The notes: a model not told the origin generated them from the letters alone. 64,000 nucleotides of DNA from JAAYDS01 sp012729155 (GCA_036774405.1 DAIPBO010000001.1:62001-126000); one strand, 5' to 3'. Shown: positions 15,765-25,252, numbered from the stretch's first letter. Made by a program: numbers and translations.

Positions 15765-18536
15765 TTACTCTACCTGGACGGTGGCTAGCGCCAGCCGACC
15801 ATCGTCACCCGCAGCTGAGCTCAGCCGCTGTAGCGTTTCAGCGTCGTAGAGCCCCACCAGCAGCTGATATTCGCCCGCTGGCAGGTGTGATGGCAGGGTC
15901 AGGTACTGTGGGTCGCTGACCACCTCATCCGCGAGCCAGCCCGAGGTGGGGCGCGTCCAATCGACGGGGGCGGCGTCGCGCTGCGCGACGATGGCGCCCG
16001 TCGCATCCACCAGGTGCACGAAGACTTTGTGGTCACTGGCCGGCTGTACCTGAGCCTGCCAGTGTAGCGTCAGTGGCAGCACATCACCTGCTCGGTAGGG
16101 GGCGGCTGGCAGGCTGTAGCCCAGCAAAAGGATCTCGCTGCCGAACAGGACGTCCACCGCCGCATCCATGGGCGGCTCTTCAAATGAACGTTCTACCGCG
16201 TCGATGAGAATCTCGCCCAGCGGCCTGGTCGCTGCGCCCACATGCAGCACGAGTTGGTACGGGCCTGCTGGCGCGTCGCGCAGCGAGAGCGCATAGCGAC
16301 CCTGCACCACCTCCTGGGGCTGCCACTGCGACGTGGGGTAACCAGGCGTCAGTGGATACGATTGTGCCCATGTCTCACGGCCGTTTGCATCAAGCAGTGC
16401 CAAAGTGATATCGACATCGCCCTCTGGGGTAGCCAGCGCCTGCCATAGCAGCTCTGTGGTGATGGTATCGCCTTGGTGCGCCGACACGGGTGGGGCTTTG
16501 TGCTCGATGAGGCGCAGTACGCCTGGCAACATCTCTTCGTAACTGGCCTCGTGGGGTGCTTCGATACTGCCCCCCTCGGGCGTGAGTGTGAACCAGCCGA
16601 GATCGACGTACGAGCCCGTCATCTCGCCTGCAACTACCACGGGAAAGGCCCCCAACCCACCCTCGCGACTCATCAGTAACCGCGCCTGATAGCGTCCGGC
16701 AGGGATGCCCCGCGGCAACTCGAGCTCGTAGAGCTGATAGACGGTATCGCCCGGTTGCCACTGCTCGGGTATGTAGCCCAGTGAGGTCTTTTCCATCCAG
16801 CGCAAGCCCTGCTCATCATAGATGTGCAGCGACAGCACCCGTCCCGCGTCGGGGTGGGCTAGGGCGCGCCAGTGCAGCAGCAACCGCAATGGCTTGGTGC
16901 GCGGCATGGTGCGGTCGAGGCTCCAATCCAGCACTGCCAACTCATTGCCAAAGGCGGCATGGGCCGACAGCTCGGCCTCGGCAGCCAACACATCGGGCGC
17001 AAGACGGAACACCCTGACCATTTCGTCGCCCCAGGGGCTATGCAACGGCTCCTCCTCTTGAGCCATAGCAAAGAGCCGATCGCGCAACTCTTGCCGCAGA
17101 GGGCTATCGTTGTAGGGCCAGAGGTAGATCACCTCGGCGCCGCCCCGGTTCGGTAGGGGCAGGGTCTTGTCGCCCACTGACCAGACCGCGTCCAGCGAGC
17201 GTGGCAGCAGATAGGCGCTGGTGGGGTGCTTGTAGTGCTGGGCAATCACCACCGGCACGCGACCGGCCTCCAGCTCTTGCACGGCGCGGCTGGCCACGAG
17301 CTCATAGGGGCCGTGCTCGTCGATGTAGACGTCGCTGCGTCGCGCCCATACGCCAAAGTAGTCTCGCGCAGCCACGGCGCCATCAAAGATCAGCAACAGC
17401 GCCACCAGGCCCGTCGGTAGCCAGCGCTTTAGGGCGGGCTGGCAGCGTTCGAGCAGGCGCCAGGCTTCGTCGAGCCCGAGTGCCACCAGGGCGAACACTG
17501 CGGGCATGATGCCCGACATTCGCTGCGACTGCGGCATGGCGTCATCAGTCAGAATGGCGGGCAGACACATGCCCAGCAGCCAGATAGGCAGTAGCACGAG
17601 TTCCGTGCGTCGCCAATGGCGCAGGGCGCGCGCCAGTCCCCAGAACAGAAAGGGCGCCATCCAGAGCATGAACGTGGGCCGCCCTGGCAGATTAAAGGTC
17701 GTTCTTGGGTCGCCCTGCACGACGAGGCCGCCCAACGTGGCCAGCAGGTTGCGCCCCAACAGCGCAGGGATCTGCGCGGGGGGCGTCTGGGTAAACACCA
17801 GCACCTGGCCGGCCCGCTCGAGGAAATCCTCAGGGTGCAGGTAAAAGTGTGCCCCCAAGGGCGCGAACACGGCCAGACAGGCCAGCACGGCCAACACCCA
17901 ACCCTGCCAGCGCGACAACGTGTGGCGCGGCTCGATGATCAACGTATAGAGTGCCCACAGCGCCACGGTGACAGGCCACAAGCGTGCGGCCAGATAGGTC
18001 CACAGTACGAGTCCGATAAAGGCGCCACCCAACGCCATGCGCCAACGCGAGCCAGCCCGATACCCCGTTAGCAGATAGTACGCTGCCAGGCATTCGACGG
18101 GTGGAATGAGCACGTTGGGATAGCCCGCGCGACTGACCGAAAGATGCCAGTAAGAGATGGCCGTGAGCGTTGCTGTAAGCAGCCCTATGCGCTGTCCATA
18201 CAACCTGGCAAAGAGCAGGTAGGCCAACGGAATGGTGACGATGCCGATCAGTGCCGAGGTCAAACGCAGGGTCCAGTCGCTCGACTCTAGCAGCGCAAAG
18301 ATGCCCGCCATGATGTACATATAGAGCGGCTCGCGCCCTGTGTAGGCCGAAAAGTAGACCGGCCAGTTGCCAGGGCCAATCTCGCGGGCCATCAGGCCAT
18401 AGACGGCCTCGTCGAAATGGAGTGCGGGCGGCGCCGCTGTCAGCGTGACGAGGCGCAAAAAGGCCCCCAACGCCGTGATCATCGCCAGCCAAAGCCCCGC
18501 CCGCGCCACTGCGCGTGGCTCGATCTCTTTGAGCAT
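15765..18536 (-). CDS. GT39/ArnT-like membrane glycosyltransferase with large extracytoplasmic C-terminal region
   Basis: 923 residues from ATG 18536, with GAGGAG six bases upstream. Residues about 10-400 form 11 to 12 membrane helices in the GT-C pattern. The catalytic Asp-Glu of the first outside loop is visible (Asp42-Glu43 in LHFDEAVYGL). Residues about 430-923 are soluble and appear to hold two repeats of a beta-sandwich type (LLHWRALAHPDAG and LTLHWQAQVQPASD are parallel segments), probably facing outside. The GT39 family transfers mannose or another sugar from a polyprenyl phosphate to protein or lipid. It is divergent from the MFS gene at 18675. Confidence 0.82.
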   Translation of the reverse strand: MLKEIEPRAVARAGLWLAMITALGAFLRLVTLTAAPPALHFDEAVYGLMAREIGPGNWPVYFSAYTGREPLYMYIMAGIFALLESSDWTLRLTSALIGIVTIPLAYLLFARLYGQRIGLLTATLTAISYWHLSVSRAGYPNVLIPPVECLAAYYLLTGYRAGSRWRMALGGAFIGLVLWTYLAARLWPVTVALWALYTLIIEPRHTLSRWQGWVLAVLACLAVFAPLGAHFYLHPEDFLERAGQVLVFTQTPPAQIPALLGRNLLATLGGLVVQGDPRTTFNLPGRPTFMLWMAPFLFWGLARALRHWRRTELVLLPIWLLGMCLPAILTDDAMPQSQRMSGIMPAVFALVALGLDEAWRLLERCQPALKRWLPTGLVALLLIFDGAVAARDYFGVWARRSDVYIDEHGPYELVASRAVQELEAGRVPVVIAQHYKHPTSAYLLPRSLDAVWSVGDKTLPLPNRGGAEVIYLWPYNDSPLRQELRDRLFAMAQEEEPLHSPWGDEMVRVFRLAPDVLAAEAELSAHAAFGNELAVLDWSLDRTMPRTKPLRLLLHWRALAHPDAGRVLSLHIYDEQGLRWMEKTSLGYIPEQWQPGDTVYQLYELELPRGIPAGRYQARLLMSREGGLGAFPVVVAGEMTGSYVDLGWFTLTPEGGSIEAPHEASYEEMLPGVLRLIEHKAPPVSAHQGDTITTELLWQALATPEGDVDITLALLDANGRETWAQSYPLTPGYPTSQWQPQEVVQGRYALSLRDAPAGPYQLVLHVGAATRPLGEILIDAVERSFEEPPMDAAVDVLFGSEILLLGYSLPAAPYRAGDVLPLTLHWQAQVQPASDHKVFVHLVDATGAIVAQRDAAPVDWTRPTSGWLADEVVSDPQYLTLPSHLPAGEYQLLVGLYDAETLQRLSSAAGDDGRLALATVQVE

Positions 18537-18617
18537 CGCTCGCTCCTCGCCCGAGTTCACCCCTCAGGATAAATGAAAGGGTCGGCGGCGGCAAGGTTCG
18601 GCCCCATTGCTCGCCCT

Positions 18618-18645
18618 TTGACAGAGACGTACTCGCGGTCATAAT
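18618..18645 (+). promoter_or_regulatory. Sigma70-type promoter of the MFS gene
   Basis: A perfect -35 TTGACA (18618-18623), a 16-base spacer and -10 CATAAT (18640-18645). The predicted start is near 18652, leaving a short leader with GAGGAG before the ATG at 18675. Confidence 0.75.
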
Positions 18646-18674
18646 GCTGACTAGCTCGACACAAGAGGAGTGTC

Positions 18675-19970
18675 ATGACCAACCTGGTCCTCCTGACGAT
18701 CATCGGCTTTATCCTGTTCATGTCGCGAGGCGTGGTGGGCCCTGTCAGCTCGCTTTACGCCCAGGAGCTGGGCGCCAGCTACGTGTTGTTGAGCGTGCTG
18801 GGCACGACCACCTCAGTGTTCACCGTCATCGCCTCGTATATGTGGGGGCGTAGCTCTGATGTGATGGGTAGTCGCAAGACGTTTATGCTGGGCGGCCTGG
18901 GCGTGCTTGCAGTCGAGTCTACGCTCACCGCGATGATCCCCGTCTTTGCCCCTCTACTGGGCGCTGTGCAGCCCTTTGTCTGGCTTTTTCCACTGCGGCT
19001 GCTCGGCACTATCGGCACTGCCGCCTACTCTACGGCCAACCTGGCCATGCTGGGCGATCTGCTCGAGTCGCACGCGAGCGGGAGGGGCCAGCGTATGGGC
19101 TGGGTGCGGGGCAGCTCATCGGCCGGTTTTGGGTTGATGGCTTTTACGGCCGGCAAAATCGCCGACACCTTTGCCATCAACATCCCCTACTATATCTCAG
19201 CAGCGCTGCTGGCGCTGGCCTTTGTCCTCGCGGTGGCGCTCAAAGAGGAACGCTTCAAGCGTGAAAAGGCGGCGGGAAGCTTTGAGTGGCATTCGGCGTG
19301 GCAGGCATTTCTCGCGCGCTTTCGTGATGCCTGGGCGGTGATCGCCGGCAACGACGACGCTTTTGACGGCGATACCGTCAGCACGGGCCCCAAGCTGCCA
19401 TTGGCGCCGCTGTTGATCTCGTCGTTCCTGTTCTCGCTGATGATGGGCTCAGTCTACGAGGTGTGGGCCAACTACATGAAGCACGAGGCGGGGTTCACTA
19501 CCACCGTGGTGACCATGCTCTGGGCCACTGCCTCGACGTCCGAGTTTCCCTTTATGATCCTGGGGGGCTGGCTGTCTGACCGGGTAGGACGCCTGCCTAT
19601 GCTCAGCTTGGGCTTTTTGGGCTGGGCCATCGTGATCACAGGCTATATTGTGGTGCCGGTGATGCCCTGGATCGTGGTCATACAGCTCATCCGCGGCCTG
19701 GCCTTCTCAGCAGTTACCGCCACTGCCATGACCTATGCTGCTGAGGCCCGCGGACGATCGCAGCGTGGACAGGTGGCGGGCCTCTATGGCGCTATGGGCG
19801 GTGTGGGCTCCATCCTGGGAGCAGCGATGGGTGGCACTCTGACAGCGTGGGTGAGTTTTCACTTTATGTTTGGCGTGGCCACAGTAGCGATGCTGGCCGG
19901 CGCCGCGTACTTTGCCGTGGTAGAGTGGCGGCGGCGGCAGACGGCCTTGACCGCGCCTGTTCAGTCATAG
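18675..19970 (+). CDS. MFS transporter
   Basis: 431 residues with about 12 helices. The loop 2-3 motif is degenerate (GRSSDVMGSRKTFML), while the second-half equivalent is clear (GWLSDRVGRLPML). An extended cytoplasmic loop lies in the middle (about residues 190-245). GAGGAG lies before the ATG. The gene is divergent from the GT39-like gene and followed by a small membrane protein gene. The substrate is unknown. Confidence 0.87.
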   Translation: MTNLVLLTIIGFILFMSRGVVGPVSSLYAQELGASYVLLSVLGTTTSVFTVIASYMWGRSSDVMGSRKTFMLGGLGVLAVESTLTAMIPVFAPLLGAVQPFVWLFPLRLLGTIGTAAYSTANLAMLGDLLESHASGRGQRMGWVRGSSSAGFGLMAFTAGKIADTFAINIPYYISAALLALAFVLAVALKEERFKREKAAGSFEWHSAWQAFLARFRDAWAVIAGNDDAFDGDTVSTGPKLPLAPLLISSFLFSLMMGSVYEVWANYMKHEAGFTTTVVTMLWATASTSEFPFMILGGWLSDRVGRLPMLSLGFLGWAIVITGYIVVPVMPWIVVIQLIRGLAFSAVTATAMTYAAEARGRSQRGQVAGLYGAMGGVGSILGAAMGGTLTAWVSFHFMFGVATVAMLAGAAYFAVVEWRRRQTALTAPVQS

Positions 19971-19981
19971 TAGGTCGGCCA

Positions 19982-20167
19982 ATGTCTGCTGGGCAGTGGA
20001 TCACGTTGGTGGCGGTAGGGTTTGCCGGGCTCTGGTTCGTCTGGTGGTGGCGGCACCGCGGCGAGCAGGATGTGTTCATGCCGCCTGTGGGGGCTGCCAC
20101 CCCGCCGACCGAAGAGGGGCAAAATGGCGATGAAACAGCTGATGCCTCGGCAGTCGAGGGTGAGTGA
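19982..20167 (+). CDS. Small single-span membrane protein
   Basis: 61 residues: a short N-terminus, one helix (WITLVAVGFAGLWFVWWW) with positive residues just after it, then an acidic, low-complexity tail. There is no strong ribosome site (only AGG near -10), and the gene begins 12 bases after the MFS stop, so coupling with the MFS gene is likely. No family recognised. It could be an accessory subunit of the carrier, but that is only a guess from position. Confidence 0.55.
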   Translation: MSAGQWITLVAVGFAGLWFVWWWRHRGEQDVFMPPVGAATPPTEEGQNGDETADASAVEGE

Positions 20168-20191
20168 GGGCGCATAGCGTAAGAGGTGGAA

Positions 20192-21055
20192 ATGGCCGCT
20201 GTGTTCGAGCTCGTGAGACTGATCGACCGTATTCTGCCGCCCGAGCCTTGGGCTGAAGGCGACAATATCCCCTGGGATGAGCCCGAGTTCAGCCAGCGCA
20301 TGCTGGCCGAGCATCTGTCGCAAGCGCACGATCATGCGAGCCGCCGTGCTGCCAAGATCGACCTTCAGGTGCAATGGATACACCAGGAGCTGCTTGGCGG
20401 CCGACGTGCGCACGTGCTCGACCTTGCCTGTGGCCCTGGCCTCTATGCCCTGCGGCTGGCTGGGCTGGGGCACACCTGCCATGGCATCGACTTTAGCCCC
20501 GCTTCCATCGCCTATGCCCGCGAACAGGCGGGCGCTGCGCCCTGCGAGTACGTGCTCGGAGACGTTCGCCATACGCCCTATGGCGGTCCGTACGATCTGG
20601 TGATGATGCTGTTTGGCCAGCTCAACGTGTTTCGGCCCGACGAGGCCAGAGATATCGTTGAGCGCGCCTATGCCGCCCTGCGCCCTGGTGGGCTCTTGTT
20701 GCTCGAGCCTCACACTTATGAGGGTGTGGTCAGCATCGCTGGCCACGGTGGCGGACGACGAGACTGGTCGGCATCGAACCGAGGTCTTTTTTCCGCCCAG
20801 CCTCACCTGCTGCTCACTGAGGCGTTCTGGGACGGCGAACAGAACGTCGCGACCGAGCGATTCTATGTCATTGATGCCGCTACCGGCCGCATCACGCGCA
20901 GTGCGCTGAGCACGCAGGCCTACAGTAGCGAGCAGTACATGGCGCTGCTCGAGGGCGCCGGGTTTGTTGGGCTGACATTCTATCCCTCGTTACTCGGTGA
21001 GCCCGATCCCGAGCAGAGCGCGCTCCTGGCTATCACAGCGCGCCGCTCGGCCTGA
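20192..21055 (+). CDS. Class I SAM-dependent methyltransferase
   Basis: 287 residues from ATG 20192 (GAGG six bases before; a GTG two codons earlier is possible). Motif I is VLDLACGPGLYALRLA, strand 2 ends GIDFSPASI and motif IV is YDLVMMLFGQLNVF. The substrate is unknown; Methyltransf_25-type proteins modify small molecules. It is unlike the methyltransferase at 12301 outside the core. It lies between a small membrane protein and the GH43-like gene. Confidence 0.86.
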   Translation: MAAVFELVRLIDRILPPEPWAEGDNIPWDEPEFSQRMLAEHLSQAHDHASRRAAKIDLQVQWIHQELLGGRRAHVLDLACGPGLYALRLAGLGHTCHGIDFSPASIAYAREQAGAAPCEYVLGDVRHTPYGGPYDLVMMLFGQLNVFRPDEARDIVERAYAALRPGGLLLLEPHTYEGVVSIAGHGGGRRDWSASNRGLFSAQPHLLLTEAFWDGEQNVATERFYVIDAATGRITRSALSTQAYSSEQYMALLEGAGFVGLTFYPSLLGEPDPEQSALLAITARRSA

Positions 21056-21081
21056 TCACCATCTGCTGTTGGGAGGTCGCG

Positions 21082-21954
21082 ATGCACAAGACACCTCGTC
21101 TGGCCGGGCCGTGGGTCAACGTGTACCAGCCACAACCCGCCACTTATCCGGGGCCCGATTCGCCCACCTTTCGCGCTGGCCAACGCTACGAAAGCTGGGT
21201 GCCCAACGACTTTACCGTGCTCGCCGGCCCCGACGGCCGCTGGCATGCCCTGGGCATCACCCATCCCGAGGGCGGCGCCACAGTGCACGAGGCCGAGTGG
21301 CTTGCCTTTCACGCGGCCGCGCCGGTGGGCGCCTTTGCCGAGCATTTGCACGTGGGCGCCTGGGAGCAGATGCCTCACCTGCTGCCACCCGGCGAGCGGC
21401 CCGGCGAGCGGCCAGAGCTGTGGGCGCCTTTCTGCTATGCTCACGAGGACACCTACTATCTCTACTATGGGCCCACCGAGATGCGCCTGGCCACCTCGAA
21501 CGATCTCTATCACTGGCAGCCGCAGGGCGTGGTCTTTGGAGGAGAAGAGGGCGCGCGTGACCCCTGTGTGGTGTGGCACCATGGGCGCCATCTGATGGTG
21601 TACATCGCCGGCCATACGCTCTATGCGCGCGAGTCGGATGATCTGCGTCACTGGGATGAGCGACGGGTCATCTATACGCTAGACCGCCCTGGCTCGCCCG
21701 AGTCTCCCTACCTGGTACTGCGCCCCGAGGGCAACTATCTCTTTTACTGCATCTACGATGGCACCAATACCGACTATGACGATCGTACCAGCGTGCTGTT
21801 CAGCGAGACGGTCGACTTTACGCAGGCCCCGGTGGTGGCCGAACTGCGCGCTCATGCCCCCGAGGTGATTTGCGACGAGTGCGGCGACTGGTACCTGGCC
21901 AGCGTCGAGCGGCCCTATCGCGGTGTGAGTGTGGCACCATTGGCCTGGGTCTGA
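21082..21954 (+). CDS. GH43-like five-bladed propeller glycosidase-type protein
   Basis: 290 residues, with an excellent GGGAGG site before the ATG. It has the pattern of GH43/GH32-type beta-propellers: a possible nucleophile/base Asp in WVPNDF, an Asp in GARDPCVVW and a Glu in SPESPYLV, plus blade motifs (DTYYLYYGPTEMRLATSND, HLMVYIAGH). There is no signal peptide. It could hydrolyse or phosphorolyse short oligosaccharides. The adjacent MFS gene starts 17 bases downstream, which suggests a sugar uptake and processing pair. Confidence 0.72.
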   Translation: MHKTPRLAGPWVNVYQPQPATYPGPDSPTFRAGQRYESWVPNDFTVLAGPDGRWHALGITHPEGGATVHEAEWLAFHAAAPVGAFAEHLHVGAWEQMPHLLPPGERPGERPELWAPFCYAHEDTYYLYYGPTEMRLATSNDLYHWQPQGVVFGGEEGARDPCVVWHHGRHLMVYIAGHTLYARESDDLRHWDERRVIYTLDRPGSPESPYLVLRPEGNYLFYCIYDGTNTDYDDRTSVLFSETVDFTQAPVVAELRAHAPEVICDECGDWYLASVERPYRGVSVAPLAWV

Positions 21955-21970
21955 TGGCACGGAAGGAGAG

Positions 21971-23224
21971 ATGGCTGAACGATCGCTCCGTGGCTTGCCG
22001 CGCAACATCTGGGCGGTGAGCCTGACCAGCTTTTTCATGGACGTCTCGTCAGAGATGGTGCTGAACGTGCTGCCCCTCTTTTTGAGCACGGTGCTGGGCA
22101 CGCCCACGGCTATCATCGGGTTGATCGAGGGGTTGGCCGAGGCGACGGCCAGCGTGCTCAAGGTGTTCTCGGGCTGGCTGTCTGACCGGCTGGGCAGCCG
22201 CAAGTGGCTGGCCGTGGCCGGGTATGGCATCTCGGCACTGTCCAAGCCATTCTTTTACATCTCGGGCAGTTGGAGCACGGTGCTGGCCGCTCGCTGGAGC
22301 GACCGCGTGGGCAAAGGCGTGCGCACCGCTCCGCGTGATGCGCTGGTGGCCGATTCGGTGACGCCGTCACAGCGCGGCCTCGCCTTTGGCCTTCATCGCG
22401 CAGCCGACACGGCCGGCGCCATGCTGGGCCTGCTCATCGCCTTGCTGGTGGTGTTGCTGGCGCGCAACCCCGGCGGCGAGCTCACCCGCTCGACCTTCCG
22501 GACGCTGGTGCTCATCAGCCTGGCGCCCGCCGCCATCGCTGTGCTGTCTCTGGCGATCGGCGCTCGCGAGGTCAAGCCTGAGGGGCCGCGTGCGCGCGTC
22601 GCGGTGAGCTTCAGAGGCTTGGGCCAGCCCTTTCTGGTGTTCATGCTGATCGTGGGCCTGTTCGACCTCGGCAACTCCTCAGATGCCTTCCTGGTGCTGC
22701 GCGCCCAGGAGCGTGGCCTGGAGCTGCCGGGCATCTTGGGCATGCTGATCACGTTCAATCTGATCTACACTCTGGTGTCGGCTCCGGCCGGGGCCCTCTC
22801 AGACCGGGTGGGGCGCCGCAAGCTGATCGTTGGGGGCTGGCTGGCATACGCGGCGATCTATCTGGGCTTTGCCCTGGCAGGCGCCGGGTGGCACGTGTGG
22901 GCGCTCTATGGCCTCTATGGCATCTACTATGGGCTGGCCTATGGCACGGCCAAGGCTATGGTGGCCGACCTGGTGCCGGTGGCGCTGCGCGGCACAGCCT
23001 TTGGCGCCTACAACTTTGTGCTGGGCCTGCTCGACCTGCCGGCCTCGCTCATCGCGGGTCTGCTGTGGCAGGGCGCGGGGCGCTGGTCGGGGTTTGGCGC
23101 CGCTGCGCCTTTTTACTTTGGCGCAGGAGCGGCGCTGCTGGCCAGTCTGCTGCTCATGGCATGGAAGCCACCCCAGGCCGTGGCTCCTCAGTCGCAAAAG
23201 CAGTCTCTAGCGGAGGTATCGTGA
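21971..23224 (+). CDS. MFS transporter
   Basis: 417 residues from ATG 21971 (GGAAGGAGAG directly upstream; a longer frame from 21929 lies inside the previous gene). Twelve helices. It has the YfcJ/YnfM-like N-terminus (SLTSFFMDVSSEMVLNVLPLF) and a loop 2-3 motif GWLSDRLGSRKWLA followed by WSDRVGKGVRTAPRD. This subgroup often carries sugars or small molecules. It shares its last base with the start of the serine hydrolase gene (TGATG), a strong sign of coupling. Confidence 0.88.
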   Translation: MAERSLRGLPRNIWAVSLTSFFMDVSSEMVLNVLPLFLSTVLGTPTAIIGLIEGLAEATASVLKVFSGWLSDRLGSRKWLAVAGYGISALSKPFFYISGSWSTVLAARWSDRVGKGVRTAPRDALVADSVTPSQRGLAFGLHRAADTAGAMLGLLIALLVVLLARNPGGELTRSTFRTLVLISLAPAAIAVLSLAIGAREVKPEGPRARVAVSFRGLGQPFLVFMLIVGLFDLGNSSDAFLVLRAQERGLELPGILGMLITFNLIYTLVSAPAGALSDRVGRRKLIVGGWLAYAAIYLGFALAGAGWHVWALYGLYGIYYGLAYGTAKAMVADLVPVALRGTAFGAYNFVLGLLDLPASLIAGLLWQGAGRWSGFGAAAPFYFGAGAALLASLLLMAWKPPQAVAPQSQKQSLAEVS

Positions 23225-24405
23225 TGACCGTGAAACTGGATGCGCAGCGGCTCGAGGCCGCCGCGACCCCGGCGCTGCAGGCTCTGATCGATAACCAGAC
23301 CTACGCAGGCTTTGGCGCGGCGGTCTGGCAAGGGGGCGATCTTTTCTACGAGCGCTACCTTGGTCGCAGTGACCGTGAGGCCGATGTCGCCTGCAACCAC
23401 GACACCATTGTACGCATCTACTCGATGAGCAAGCCCATCACCGGCGCGCTGTTGGCCATCTTGTGGGATCGCGGTCTCTGGCAGATCGATGACCCAGTCG
23501 CCCAGTACATCCCCGAGTTCGCAGACACGCGCGTGTATGTTAGCGGCGGGCCTAGTGACTATCGCACTGAGCCTGCCACGACGACGATGACGTTGCGGCA
23601 CCTGTTCACGCACACGGCCGGCCTCTCGTACGGCTTTGACGAGAACGATCCGGTCGATCAGATCTACCATGAGGGGGCTCCGGCAGGCTATCTTGACGGC
23701 AGCTACAATCCCGACCTGAGAGAGTTTGTAGCCATGCTGGCGCAACTGCCGCTTCGTTCTAACCCCGGCACAGCGTATCACTACTCATTCGCCATCGATG
23801 TGCTGGGGCGCGTAGCTGAGGTCATCACGGGGAGCTCGTTCCGTAACCTGCTGCGCGCCCTTCTGTTCGAGCCGCTGGGCATGGCCGACACCGATTTCAC
23901 CGTCGATGATGCCAGGCTCGCCCGGTTTGCTCCCTGTTACAGTCCTACCGCCAGCGGCGGTCTGACGCGCATGACCGGCCAGGGTGACGCACGCTACCGC
24001 CCCGGTTACCGTCTCTGGTCGGGGGGCGGCGGGCTTACCTCGACGCTGTACGACTATGGCCGCTTTCTGCGCATGCTGCTCAACGGCGGCGAGTTGGATG
24101 GCGTCCGCGTGCTCAGCCCAGAGGCGGTACGCTACATGATGACTGATCATCTGCCCTCGGCGCTGCTGCCCTTTGAGGCCAACAGCCCGGGTGTGGGCTA
24201 TGGCCTGTGCGGTTCGGTACGTGTGGCCCAAGACCCCGCGAATCCCTGGGAACCCGTGGGTGTCTATCGCTGGGCCGGCGCTGCCTCGACTACCATGTGG
24301 GTCGATCCCAGCAACGGCATCGCAGGTATCACCACGCCCCAGTTGATGCCGGGGAACATGGCGGCTGGCGACATCTTGCGGCAGAGGGTGTACGAGTCTG
24401 CCTGA
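23224..24405 (+). CDS. Serine hydrolase, class C beta-lactamase/family VIII esterase type
   Basis: 393 residues. The nucleophile motif SMSK (S-x-x-K) is near residue 63, the Tyr motif is YHYSF and a W-A-G pattern with AASTTMWVD takes the place of the KTG box, as in family VIII carboxylesterases (EstB). There is no signal peptide, which favours an intracellular esterase or peptidase over a secreted beta-lactamase. It starts at the stop of the MFS gene. A strong hairpin follows its stop, so it ends the operon. Confidence 0.86.
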   Translation: MTVKLDAQRLEAAATPALQALIDNQTYAGFGAAVWQGGDLFYERYLGRSDREADVACNHDTIVRIYSMSKPITGALLAILWDRGLWQIDDPVAQYIPEFADTRVYVSGGPSDYRTEPATTTMTLRHLFTHTAGLSYGFDENDPVDQIYHEGAPAGYLDGSYNPDLREFVAMLAQLPLRSNPGTAYHYSFAIDVLGRVAEVITGSSFRNLLRALLFEPLGMADTDFTVDDARLARFAPCYSPTASGGLTRMTGQGDARYRPGYRLWSGGGGLTSTLYDYGRFLRMLLNGGELDGVRVLSPEAVRYMMTDHLPSALLPFEANSPGVGYGLCGSVRVAQDPANPWEPVGVYRWAGAASTTMWVDPSNGIAGITTPQLMPGNMAAGDILRQRVYESA

Positions 24406-24433
24406 ATAGGTGCGACCTGTGAGCCCAGGATGT

Positions 24434-24459
24434 AGGGCCACCCCCTTGAGGGTGGCCCT
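24434..24459. terminator. Bidirectional terminator hairpin
   Basis: AGGGCCACCC pairs with GGGTGGCCCT (10 bp, 6-base loop). On the plus strand a T-containing run follows (gtgggtttcg). It closes the serine hydrolase gene and faces the 3' end of the peroxiredoxin pseudogene. Confidence 0.8.
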
Positions 24460-24474
24460 GTGGGTTTCGTCGCG

Positions 24475-25175
24475 CTAGAGCGCCTTTCTGCCTAGATACC
24501 AGGCGATGCATTCGTACCTCTCGTTGACCCGCGCCTCGGCCCCGCCTGCGAGGCGCGGCGGCACGACCACCTTATCGCTCGCACGCCAGTTGACGGGCGT
24601 GGCCTCGCCATGGCCGTCGCTTGTCTGCAAGGCGTCGATCAGCTTGCGGATCTCGTCCACGCTGCGCCCATTGCCCAGAGGCTACAGATCATGGTGCGGA
24701 GCACGCCCTGATCATCGCTCACGAACACGGCGCGCATTGTCTGTGTTGGCATGGCGCATCCACGCGCCATGCCATACTTGCTGGCCACCTTCATGTCGAT
24801 GTCGGCGCTCACAGCAAAGGGGATACGCCCCCTAGCTGGTCTCGATATGACGCACCCAGGCGATGTGGCCGTGATCGCTGTCGATCGACAGCCCCAGCAG
24901 CTCAACACCGCGTTTCATCAGCCTGGGGTGGATCTTGGTAAAGGCGATGGACTCGGTGTGGGCCGATGCAGAGTCGACCGGTGCGAGCAAAGCACCAGCC
25001 ACTTGCCGCCATAGTCCGAGAGCTTGATGGGCCCATGAGTAGTGACGGTCTCGAACTTGGGCGCAGGCTCTTTCAGCAGGGGCAGGTGCGCGCGCTCACA
25101 GCCACAACCCTCGTGGCAATCGCGATCCGTCTGTGCGGACATGATCATGGCCACCAGAGATCACGTTATAGTCAT
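24475..25175 (-). pseudogene. Decayed peroxiredoxin (Prx6/archaeal AhpC-like)
   Basis: The remains of a full-length peroxiredoxin lie on the minus strand in at least four frame segments. An AGGAGGTG site precedes an ATG at 25175, but codon 5 is an in-frame TGA. The order of family landmarks is intact: PAPKFETVTTHG, KLSDYGGKWLVL, SIAFTKIHPRLMKRGVELLG, SIDSDHGHIAWVRH, then a TAG, then PFAVSADIDMKVASKYGM, and finally VDEIRKLIDALQTSDGHGEA, NWRASDKVVVPP and a RVNERYECIAWYL tail. The segment between KWLVL and TESIAF is shortened, so the expected PADFTPVCT peroxidatic-Cys loop is gone. Frame breaks plus loss of the active site make this a real pseudogene rather than a single sequencing error. Confidence 0.88.
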
Positions 25176-25252
25176 CAGCACCTCCTGACGAGAAGAGCAG
25201 TATTATGCAGCGGAAATATAAAGAATAGTAGGATCACTCGACACCGGATGGT

